From positions 186,001 to 250,000 of the forward strand of contig VIIQ02000649.1 of the NCBI GenBank assembly GCA_007449985.2: a stretch of DNA of 64,000 bases. The letters are read 5' to 3'. Positions 10,516 through 21,300 of the stretch are shown here, piece after piece. Position 1 is the stretch's first letter, and every line of letters begins with the position of its first letter. A program made the position numbers and the translations under genes. The DNA comes from Desmodesmus armatus (Eukaryota > Chlorophyta > Chlorophyceae > Sphaeropleales > Scenedesmaceae). Below the pieces are notes generated by a model. That model had not been told where the DNA came from and made no database searches. It saw nothing but the letters and a program-made list of their open reading frames with translations.

Positions 10516-10837
10516 TTTGACCACATGGGCAGGTAGCTTGCAGTCTTAGCTTTCAAATGGGCCAACCCCCAGCGGCAATGGAGGTCCCCAGCATGAGCTA
10601 TGGCAGTTGAAATCCAAGGGGTACTTTTTGCCTTGACCAGTTATGGGTTAACTTATACACACCAACTCACCCTGCCCTCAACCACAAACACTTGCTCTGC
10701 CTTCACTGATACTATGACTGCAGGGTCCTGGTGCCGTGCCTGTGTGGCGCCAAATCCTTGATCGCCACCTCGGCCACACGCTCATCAACCCTGCAGTGGC
10801 ACAGTGGGAGGCCTAGGCGGCAGCACTGGCAGAGTGA

Positions 10838-11287
10838 AGGTAAGATACCAACAACAGCAATTGTGACACAATGACAGTGGCATGAGAGGTCCTTGGTGGT
10901 CACCAGCACTTACAAGTGCACTTGTACGCAGAAACTGCTTGCTGCTGCTAGGCTGGTTGAGGCAGCTACCAAGAGTGAATGGAAGGTGATCTCAGGGCTG
11001 CCAATGCTTCAAGGCCTGACAGACTTGTTATGTGCGGCAACTGAGCGACATGCTCTGGCACATCCTGTGGCAGCCTGCCAGCACAGCCTGTGCTGTGATT
11101 GCACAGCACTTTGTGCTGTATTTTTAGTCTTGTCGCGCTCTGCCCCATCTGCTGCTGATGTGGCAGGCAGCCTGCGAGAAAGGGCATGGTTGGCAGTGCC
11201 AGCAGCAGCCCCACTGGGCCAGCCGCTGTACCTTCAACATCTTTGCAGTTGCAACGACTGGTGAAATAGGTGGTGTGCTAGAGTTGT

Positions 11288-11327
<40 letters not shown>

Positions 11328-12153
11328 TGCTGCTAGAGACAGGTTGCTGGGCTCTTGGACTTGTGGGGCGTTTTGGTCAGTAAGGTTCCAGCTAGGGCAT
11401 GCAGGGCAACCAGCAACCTTACTGCTTGGCAGCCTAAGCAGGAGGTGTGATGGAAATGCACCGCAAGTGCAACACCATGTGGGGTGAGCACTAGTGTGGC
11501 TGTACTTGTGGACCCTGCCAACACAGGCAGCATACAACCATTGCTGCGCAGCAACAAAGTGCGGCATTGTGGGGTTGTGGGTGCTGTTGGGGTCAGCTGT
11601 ACCATGCAGCACTGCTGGCTGCTTTCTTAGCATATATCTGGAGAAATAGCAGCGTCGTGCTGCTTCAAGTTGTAACTGGCAACCACCACACAAATTTGGA
11701 TGTTGCCACAAAATGGTGCAACAAGACACACCATGTTGCACTGCAAATGCACCAGGCAGGAAAGCAGACGTTCAATTCATGTCAGATGCGCAGCTGAAAG
11801 ACATGCAGGGCAGCATCTGAAGGGATTGGGCGCATCAATGGTCACTCTGTCATGGTCAGAAATGCATTGTCACGACAGCTTGGACTTTAACTTCAAGCAA
11901 TTGTGCCATAAAAGGCCTAAGAACAAAGTTCAGGAAAACATGAAGCATCAGACAGTACGTGTAGAGCGTGGCAGCGTCCTCATCTCTCGGCCTTTGGCTG
12001 TCCAAAGTTTGACCGGCTGGACCACCGGGAGGCGAAGAGAGTGAGATGAAGACTCTCCCTTTCATTATGCAGCTCGCCCTTTGCATTTCTTCGCCTGCAA
12101 CTCCGCTGTGAGCACGATCTTGACGGTACCACAACAGAGATCGTCCCGGCACA
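10838..12153. other. intergenic: flank of LRR copy B and upstream region of the symporter gene
   Basis: Just after the B tail comes the family splice-donor block (GAAGGTAAGATACC). Around 11150-11260 a weak match to the flank of the other LRR copies occurs (a WLAVPAAAP-like frame). A (CAG)n run lies at about 11287-11324. From about 11900 to 12153 the sequence is probably promoter and 5' UTR of the symporter; I see no clear TATA box. No other gene is apparent. Confidence 0.35.
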
Positions 12154-15100
12154 ATGGTGAATTTCGTCGCTGTTGTGTGGGCAACTTCAGTAGTAGTTGT
12201 TGTGGGTTTTGCGCTCTACGCGTTTGCGTACGGATGGTGGTGGTGAGTGGCTGCCGGAACAGCAGTGTTGAAGTTGCTGCTGCTGCTGTTGCTGCTACTG
12301 CTTCAAGCTGGCGCGATCGTCGGGCACAGGCCCACAGGCGGTGTCCACGCTCGCATACGCATCAGTTTTCCATGACAGTACGTGTTGTGTTGCTTGATAG
12401 CAATCTAAGCAAGGCTCAGCAGCACCATCTTGTCCTGTATCCAGGTCCAAGCATCAGGCTGGCAACAAGGACACAGAGGACTTTGTGACAGCTAGGGGCA
12501 CGCAGAGCGCATGGAGGATTGGCTGGAGCTTCTATGCAGGAGCTGTGGGCAGTTGGGTGATTGTGACACCCTCACAGGTGGGTGAGGTGCAAACCAAGAA
12601 ACAACAGCTGCATGTGGCTGCTGCTGTGGCAGCCAGGGCAGTAGAGATGATTACTTGTTGTGCACGCGCATAAAAGCTACTCCAGCATGCAAGCAACATG
12701 GCTGGTGTTTTGCTGAAAGGCACAGAGCAACCTTGCTTGGTCGGCTTCCTGACAGCAATGCGCGACCTGCTCTGCAAAAAGGGGCGAACTAAACTGGCAC
12801 TGTGACCTTGCAAGACCCCGAGCTTGGTGGCAGTTGATCTGTGTCGTCATGTCTCATGCAGCGTTTGTTTGTTCCTGGCTGCCATTGCTCACACACCTGT
12901 CGAGGTTCTGAGTGCGGCTGCTGTTTTGGCTGGGGGGCAGCTGTATCGGCATAGTGTGCATCACATCATATGCCCCTCAACGCACCAGCAGAAATGGAAG
13001 CAGGCGCTTCCCTGCACGTTCAATCATCTATGCAGACCTAGCTGTGCGTGACGCTCTGCCGCAGCACCTGCCGCAGCTGCAGGGCCTGCCGCACACAGTA
13101 GTGATGCGTGACGAGTGATCATTGCATGAAGTACTGACGTTATCTGTGGACCTGCCACTTTCTGCTGCCCTCGCTGTCTGCCGCCTTCGCAACGCAGTAT
13201 GCCGCCGTGGCAGGCATAGTGGGCGTTGTGGCCTACGCTATCTCGTGTGGCCTGCCCATCCTGATGATTGGTGGCTTTGGTGGCCGGATCACTCGGGACC
13301 TGCCGCACGTCTTCTCCCTCGGCGACTTCATCGGTTGGCGCTTTGGTCCGATCGCCCGGACGTTGTTGTTTCTGATGACGATGTTCATGATGTGCATCTT
13401 CACGCTTGCCGAGTACACGACCATTGGAACGATCTTCTCGGCGTTTGTTGGCACGCTCGACTGGCCGATCATCGTGCTGGTCGGTGTTGTGACCTTGACC
13501 TACACAGCTTACGGTGGGCTGGCAGTGTCCATTGCCACAGACCAGGTGCAGGGCATCTGCAGCATGCTGCTGGCACTCATCCTGACAATCTACGTGGCAG
13601 TCACCTACAGGTGCGAAGGGTAGCGGGGACGGCAGGGGTGGTGACTGAAGGGTGGAGGGGGCGTGATATGAGATTTACAACCGCTCATCATGTCGTGGAT
13701 GGAGCTGGGACTGCTGCAGTCCGCTGTTGCGGAGACTCATGGCAGAGGTGGTCTTTCGACATGGCTGCAGCCACAAAGGTCGTACACGGCTTACCTGCCT
13801 TACTAAATCATGCTTACGCTGCTCACCTTGGTCCCCTCTGCACAGGTTCCCCATCCCCAACCCCCTGCCGCCCAACCTGGGCCCCAACTTCGTGGGCTGG
13901 GTCAGCATGTTCACTCTGCCCACCAGCCTCATCGCGTCCTGCATGTTGAACGAAGGCTTCTGGCAGCGGGTGTGGGCCAGCGCCGATCGCAAAACCCTGC
14001 ACAGGGGTGCAGGCGTGGGCTTTTTCGCGGTGGTGTTTGTCATCTTCCTGAGTGGGTTTGGAGGGTGGCTGGCACTGGCGGCTGGACTGATTGATGAGAA
14101 GACAAATGCCAATGTCTACTTGATGCAGGTAGGCAGCAGCTGTGGCGGCTAGCTAGCTCGCTAGCTAGCTGAGTCTGGCAGTTGAGGTCCTGTGCTTTTC
14201 TTGGTGTTGGGGAGCAAAGCAGGCATTGGGGGGCGGGCTTGACATGCCGCCTTCGTCTGACCGGCTGTCATTCAAGTTATGGGAGTCTCTTGGCCAGCTG
14301 TGCATCGACTGGGCAAGTGTGTGTGTTTGAACATACCTCCACACCAAACCCCTTGTGTGCGGTGTTGCAGATCCTGGGTCATGGCCCCGGCACAGGCGCA
14401 GCAGTGGTCAGCAACTGGGTGGGTGTGATTGTGGTGCTGCTGGCACTGGCCATGAACGAGGCCACAGTTGACAGCTTGCAGAATGGCATGGCCGCATCAA
14501 TCAGTGGACAGTACTTGAAGAACTTGCCCCTTGTGTGGACCAGGTAAGGGTAAACTGCTGCTAGTGGCTGTGCCTTTTTTAGGCAAGTACAGTCAGGCGT
14601 TGATCAGCTTGGGCAGCAGTTGCTTACGCTCTGATCAACCAGAATTTGGCTGCAGTGGAGATACCCAGACATCGCCACATAGTGGGCTTGCTGGGGGCAG
14701 TGGGCCAATGTACAGCAGTACTGGTGTCCTGCCTTTCACTAGTCCAGAGGCAAAGCTCTAGACGGCATTGCACACCTAGCCTGGGTGTGATACACAATCT
14801 GACTGGTATGGCTTTAGTGAGTAGTGTGCAGTCTTACCTGGCATTGCAGAAACTTCAATGCGTCGTGTGTGGGTGGGTGCCTTCTTTGCAGGCTGTGTGT
14901 GGTTGTGCTGAACGTTCCCCTTGTGATCATCGCCACACGTGGCTATGAGGTGAGAGGGCAGTACAGCGGCTGACACGTCAATTACGGGGAGGCATTGCAG
15001 TGTCTGTCACTACTGGCCTCTGTCCTGCATCATGACAGGGCCGTGCTGATGCGAGCATGTTCAAGCATGGCTTCACTGCAAATCCCTCAGCATGCAGCAG

Positions 15101-16371
15101 GCAAGCTCTGCCACAAGCAGTGTGGTAGACATCATCCGCAAACCCTGAGTTACGACTTGAGCTCAGGGACAAACTTCGTTCGAGTGGGGTTGATGACTGT
15201 AAATTTGAGCCTCACCTGGGCACAACTTCGCTTCAGCAGCTTCCTCTTGCTTTTGTGAACACCACTTCATGATGATGGCGTTGTTGAAAGGATCTTGCAC
15301 ATGTGTGTGTTGCAGACTCAGGAGTGACGGCTTCCTGTGCTTGTGCCTGTCCACCATGCCTGCAGGTGCTGGCACTGTTCCTGTTGGGCAACCTGCTCAC
15401 CAGCTGTGCCATCCTGCCACTCATCTTTGGTCTGCTGCCAGGGCGCTTCTGCAGGTAATCAGGCTGCAAACTTACACCTACACAGCAAGACCTCTGTAGT
15501 GTAGCCTGTGTAGTCACCGCCGGCCCAGCAGGGTTTTGTGTGCTGGGCTGTTGCAGCGTTTCCAACCTTGCAGTGTAGGTGTATGTTGTCAGCATGCATA
15601 CATGTGCTGGTCCTCAAAATTTCCGCTAGTGCAAGCATGATTCCACTTCCATGCAGCTGTAAACACGTGTTGGCTGATTTATTGCTGTGGCTGTGTGTGA
15701 TGTATGTTTCCCTGCAGGGAGTTCTTTGGAGAGACCAGCTTTGTGCTGGGCACCTTGGGTGGTGTGCTGGGCCTAACAGCATTGGGCATTGGCGTCACAT
15801 GGGACGCCGCAAAGAGCACAGCAGCCAACTTTGCTACCGGGGCAAATTGGGCATGGTGAGAAAGTTCCCTGCGGGAGAGTGACACGGTTTTTGACACGAT
15901 TGCTCTCTGTTTGTGCTTACACTGATGCACCTAGCTGCGTGCTGGCTGCAGTAGCCGAGTAGCTTTGGATCTGCTTCTAATGCTTGCGTTGCGGAAGCGG
16001 AACATGCTGCTGGTCTGGTTACAAACAAACCAGAGCCGCTGTTTTCCCCAGGGCCGACCGCTGAGTACGTTTGTCGCCGGTGTGTTTTGACCCCCTACAG
16101 GTACTCCAACCAGTATGACTGGCGCGCCTTCCTTGTCGCACTCATCTGCTCGAGTGGTATCGCCATCCTGTGGTCTGCTTGTGCCTGGCTACTGCGCAAG
16201 ACGACTGGCGTTTCCGGCCCCGGTATCTCGGTGCTGATGCACATCCCAGGCATGAAGCATCTGACCGCCACCCCCAACTGGACACCAAATGGCCAGGACC
16301 GCCTGCCAGTCATTGACGGCCCGGCTGCTGGTGATGGCAAGGACGTTAAGGTGGAGCCCATCAGCCACTGA
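12154..16371 (+). CDS. sodium/solute symporter (SSF) family transporter
   Basis: A multi-pass plasma- or organelle-membrane carrier of the SSF family (LeuT fold), which couples solute uptake to an ion gradient. Nine exons close in frame to 548 residues: 12154-12242, 12445-12577, 13198-13610, 13846-14128, 14371-14543, 14892-14949, 15366-15454, 15718-15855, 16101-16371. Every junction is GT-AG. The family signature is in exon 3 (YTAYGGLAVSIATDQVQG); the N-terminal block EDFVTARGTQSAWRIGWSF is also typical. I count about 13 hydrophobic spans. The ATG at 12154 begins a hydrophobic segment, and none earlier fits. The C-terminus is hydrophilic and ends PISH. Substrate cannot be read from sequence; urea/DUR3-like carriers are one subgroup, but the protein is shorter than plant DUR3. 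It is convergent with DBR1. Confidence 0.85.
14148..14169. repeat. 22-bp palindrome in symporter intron 4
   Basis: GCTAGCTAGC is repeated as its own reverse complement around a TC spacer, giving 10-bp perfect arms. It lies 20 bases after the exon 4 donor. No function is suggested by context. Confidence 0.5.
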
Positions 16372-18219
16372 GTGTGTGTTGGAACTTCGGGCATAGCCAC
16401 CAGCTCAGCGCTGCGCAACGTTTGCAGTGCGCAGTGCGCAACCAGCTGGCAATGCGAAGCAAAGCAGGGCTTTGTAGAGGGCTATGCCCAGGCGGAGCCC
16501 AGGCTCACCGTCTAGGCTTTGCGTAACACCAACAGGTCAAGCAGCAGGTTCGGCAAGGAAACTGTTTGATGACTAATTGAAGACTGATCCAGCTGATACG
16601 ATTGGACGACTAGGGGCTGGCATCGGGTTACGTTTTTGGTGGATGTACGTGGTGTCCATGCTGTTTGTCGGGTTCACAGGGTGTTGCAGATGTGCTTGCA
16701 AGGCAGTTGTGTGCTTCTACTCCCTGCCACTTGCGCTTTGCGGGTGTTTCGAAGGGTGCAATGGTTTTTCTATAGTCCCGAGTGGTGCGCGTAGTTCCTG
16801 GCGCATGCTCCCAACCGTTGAGTGTCTCCCCTGTCAACTGCTGAGTGTTTCCCCTGCACCAACATAGTCATGTCAAGCACATCACCAGTGTTGACAGAGG
16901 GGTTTTACCTGTTTTCACCAACGGCTTGGCATGCCATGCAGGCAAGATTGAACGCCTTTGACTGCTGCAACAGCTTTGAGTTTGGCTGGCAGGATGCTTA
17001 GCCTGGTTATCTGATCTGGTGGTGCATATGGGATTTGTGGCTGGCGTGTGGTCTTTGCCAGCCTTGCAAGCAGCTAGCTGTGGCAGCCGTCCTGTTGCTG
17101 GGCTGTATCTCGTCCGGCTAGCAGACAGTTGAGCTTGCTGCAACAACATGCACAGCCGCCGTAGTTGCACAGAAGCTTGGCATGTGGCTGCATATGGTGT
17201 TGCTGAAGCAGCCCGTTTTGTTGTCGCTGCTGTGTTTGGCTGGACCACAAGGTTGGTAATGGGACAGTTGCAACCATCCGAGTCGAGTTGCTAGTGCCTC
17301 AACAGATCCAGCCCACATCGGACTGCGCCTAAGCCGCACAGAAGCCTGACATGTGGTTGCATGGTGTTACTGCAGCAGTCATCATGGTTTTGTGCTGGGT
17401 GTTGCAGCGTCGGGCTGTCATGAAGGACCATCAGGTTCTTGGTAATGGGTCAGCTGCCATCATAGTGCTAGAGCCCCAATGGATCAAGGCCACATCTGAC
17501 AGCGCCCAAGCCGCATGCGTTGCGGCATCATATTGTGTACGCCTTGGTGGTGCTGTTTCAGCGTTTTGCTCTTGAAGCTGTGCATCTTCGCGGCGCTATG
17601 TATTGTTTACACTTAGCCCATGGGTCACCCGGGTTGTTTTCGGCGCTTCCCCGCTGGTGTGTGCCGAATCGGTTGTGATAGCAACTGTCAACGTGCAGTG
17701 TTGGGCCGTCTTTGGTTTTTGGCCGCAATTACATGTCATCAGTCTCACTGTTGTAGCGACAGACGGCACCTGTGCTGTTGCCTGTACCTCAACATGGTGC
17801 ACAAGTGTGCTTCGTTCTGGCGCGTCCTGCAGGCTGGACCGACGCGGGCACAGTGTCATGTTACTGCAAGCATCATAGAAGCCAAAGGTGTCCGGACAAG
17901 GTAGGCAAGGTGTAACACTGAAGAGTCATGCCGTTGTAACAGGTTGTGAATGAGGGGGTGTTTTGAGTTGCAAAGCGCCACTGTCAATCTGGCGGTTGCA
18001 TGATATTACCGCTTCAAACGGTTATTGCAATCTGAATTTGCCACGTAATTGGCCTTCAAATTGTTGTTTCCTGTGCACCACGGCTGACAAGAGCAGCGAT
18101 CGTCCCTGCTAATCGATCGTCAGCGTGGGCAGCACGAATCCAGCGAAAACTGCGTATTGCAGCCTCCTGCTCAACGACCAACGGTACATCCTGGTCAGAA
18201 AATTGCGAAATCAGTGTGC
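16372..18219. other. convergent intergenic region: symporter 3' UTR and DBR1 3' end
   Basis: No gene is seen. On the plus strand TGTAA, the usual volvocalean poly(A) signal, occurs at 17911-17915 and 17935-17939 and could end a long symporter 3' UTR. This is a weak call because the pentamer is common by chance. Confidence 0.3.
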
Positions 18220-18224
18220 TTACA
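18220..18224 (-). terminator. candidate poly(A) signal of DBR1
   Basis: TGTAA on the minus strand, 112 bases past the DBR1 stop codon at 18336. The spacing is reasonable for a green-algal 3' UTR. It is supported only by motif and position. Confidence 0.35.
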
Positions 18225-18335
18225 AAATGGGTCGCAGGAAAAGGACATTTTTGGGGATGCGATGTACGGCCTCGACCACGTACAACCCCACAGGGCAGAC
18301 AGCTCACCCATCACGTGCACTGCGCGTTGGCTTCC

Positions 18336-21300
18336 CTAGTCTCTGTTGTAGTACGGAAACTGCGCTGTATTGACGTCCCCAAACATAGGGTCGTCTCGCT
18401 GCTGCTTGTTTGGCCGCTGCTCAGCCCCCTCTCCATCATCAACGCCCTCGCCTGCGCCCTCATCCCCGCTGTCTGGTGCACCATCTGCCAGCGCACCCCC
18501 AGGACCTTCCTCCTCGTCTTCATCTGCCTCGTCAGCACCTGCCGCTGCTGCTGCTGCTGCTGCCGGTGCTTGCTGCATGTCGTCATCGTCCGAGTCGAGG
18601 TCTATCTCCTCTGGGTTGCGCTGCTGCTGCGAGAGGAGGGAGGTGGGTGCTTGGTAGCGCGTGCCCGCACCACCCACAGGACCGCCTGCAGCACGTACAT
18701 AGAGTCACTGACAGCACTGAGTGCAGACATAGTTGGCAACATGCTTTGAATAGACGATGGGATACATGGCGGCATGGCTGACAAGGTTGAAAGCTGTGCT
18801 GGCGAGTGCTGAGCCGCTAAGAAGCCATCCCCTCGATGTTTGTCAAATGTGCCATATACTAAAGACTGCCGATGTGTTGTAGCTTGCCGGCCAGAGCTGT
18901 GATGGCCACTGGGTGTCCTGCATGCTCAACCCCACTATCCGCATAGACCCAGGTAGTTAGCATATGTGAGGCCACCAAAGGACTACCGACGCAAGGGCTC
19001 CTCAAGGGCTCTGTTTGCTCACCCTGTTGCCTGCTGACGTAGCGCGCTGCTGTACTGCGGTCGCTCACTGCCGTGTCCAGGTTGTGACTGCAGCAGTGCA
19101 GGCGGAAGCAGGGGGTAACAGGTACAGGCAGGACAGTCAGACGATTGCATCGTAAGTGCGCAAGAGCGTGCAGGGGCTTGGGCATGTTCGGCTGCACAGC
19201 AGGCCTGGGCAAGACAGGGACAGAGAGGGGGGCTCGTATTGCCAGTGTAGGTGTAGGCAGGGGGCAGCGTGCCGCAAATGGTTGCTGAACAGCGAGGGAG
19301 TTGTGCTGCCCCAGGCAAAGATGTGGCTGCAACACTGTTGCGGTGGCGTCCATCGCCGATTCAACCGCATGTATGGCTGCCAAAGTCCTCACATCACCCC
19401 ACAACCACACAACGCACTGAACTGGCACTGCTGCCACCTCAATCTTCCCATCGACAAGCCACCCATCCAGCTCCATCCACACTTGTTCGGGCCGCAAGCC
19501 CTCCCTTCCTTGCTGTAAGTATACCAACCTGCTTGAACTCCTTCCACAAACTCCACCCCACACAATCCTTTCACAAACCCAACCCCACACAATCGTACTC
19601 ACAGACAAAGGAAGACAGCCACCCACCTGAGCCCCAGCATCTCCAGCAGGGCAAGTGTCTGCGGGTTGCGCAGGTCCGACTGCGGCATGTTGCCGCGCCG
19701 CGCCCCCGACTGCGGGTTGTAAGCCGGCGCTGTCTGCACAAAGTTGTTGGGGATGGCGGGCCCGCCCTGCTTCTGCAGAGCCTCGGCCACGAAAGACACG
19801 TCCTCCGCAGAGGGGCCTGCGACAGGTCGGGAAAATTTCATGAACGGCAGATATGATGGCGCACCCTCCATTCCATGCAGCTGCAAAACGGAGTTGTGTT
19901 GCTACTGTGGCTCTTACATTGCTTGCAACTCACGATGTAGGTGCTTGCAACTCACGATGTAGGCGTCATAGGTGTCTGGTGGCTATGATGCCTCAGCCAC
20001 TGAGTGATCACTGAATGATGCGTGCTGTGCCAAAGCACTTGACCGTACTGTATGACACTGCGTTTCATGTCAGAAACTGAAAGCCCAAATGACGCCGTCT
20101 TGGGCCAAGACTGGCTACTCACCCCTCCGTCCTGCCCAGTGGTCTGGCAGCCTGGCGCCGTGTTTGCTGTTGCTGTAGAGGCCATGGGTGCTGCGCAGCA
20201 CTGCCAGCCACTGGGGGTCATAACTCAACTCCAAGGGGCCTTGGACATCCAGCTCTATCAACTGCATGCAGCAGACACACGCATGTATTGACACATGAGT
20301 TGCAACCAGCATGTACATATGTCACAGTGTGTACATGTGTGTGAGCATAGAGCAAACATGAGTATCTAGCATGATGTACGTGTAAGCAAGTCCAAGAGAC
20401 GACAGGGAAAGTGGATTGTGTGTGTGGGGGGGGGGCACATTGGGGATGGAGCGGTCAGCATGGTGGCGCCACACAATAAGGAGTGACGGCAGCAGGTGCA
20501 GCTCAACTACAGGGGCCCTGCACACCCAGCTGCATCAACTGCATGCATACAGGAGAACAGGGGGCAGGGGTGTGAAGGGAGGATGGGTGGGGCCGGGGGG
20601 GGGGGGGGGGGGGTGAGAGAGGGGGGGGGGGGGATGCGGCGGGGGGGGGGGGGGGGCAGGCAGAGTCAGGTCATGTACACATCAGGTGCACACGCAGCAA
20701 CAGCATGGTTGAGATGAGCGCTCTTTGAACAGCAGTGATCCAGACGCTGTGCCAGTGGCGTCACCATGCATGGAAAACCACCAAAGAAGCCCACTCCATG
20801 GCCCAGTGTGCATGGCACCAAGCCATCCTTTGTCACCCAGTACACGGCAACTTCATCTCACACCTGTAGGAAGTCCCTGTTTGGTAGGCACTTGTCCAGG
20901 GCAAGGAACCGCGTCACCCGCTGCTGGCCATCACCAGCAGCAGCCCCAGCAGCAGCAGCAGCACCCCCAGCAGCAGCAGCAGCAGCACCTCCAGCAGCAG
21001 CAGCAGACATCCCAGGCTGGGTGAACTGTCCAGTCGCGCCCTGCTGCTGCTGCTGCCGCTGGTTGTGTGGCACGACTGCAGCAAACTTGCAATGCAGGTG
21101 TGCTGCAAACCAGTAGGCTGGCTGTAAGGTGTCTAGCAGCTGCTGGTTGGGTGGGCTGCCCAATTCACCTCGCTCAGCCTGTGCAGTAGTGTCGGTCAGC
21201 ACAGCACGGCACAGCACAACCCAACACGGCACAGCACGTGTCAAAGCACATCATGAGATAGCATGGATTGAAGCACAGTTTGGGGCTGCACCCAACATGC

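Larger units (their letters stand above)
4884..10837 (+). pseudogene. LRR copy B: F-box-like/LRR gene split by a retrotransposon
   Basis: The long exon runs 4884-6287 and resumes at 9990-10100. The join between the parts is in frame if 6288-9989 is removed (3702 nt, a multiple of three). The start is the ATG directly after the acceptor GCAG|G, as in all family members. Residues 8-50 are F-box-like (LALPDPCLQAVLQCLA and on), followed by about 14 leucine-rich repeats of the type LQQLTYLEL and SKLQLLDIS, with an acidic loop near residue 215. The donor is TGTGAG|GTGGGT at 10101. The last exon, 10724-10837, has the family motif PVWRQILDRHL but is 12 nt longer than usual. It hits an in-frame TAG at 10814-10816 before the usual end. 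The insertion and damaged tail make this a pseudogene. Its nearest relative is copy E, with similar 5' flanks. Flank sequence continues to about 11500. Confidence 0.8.
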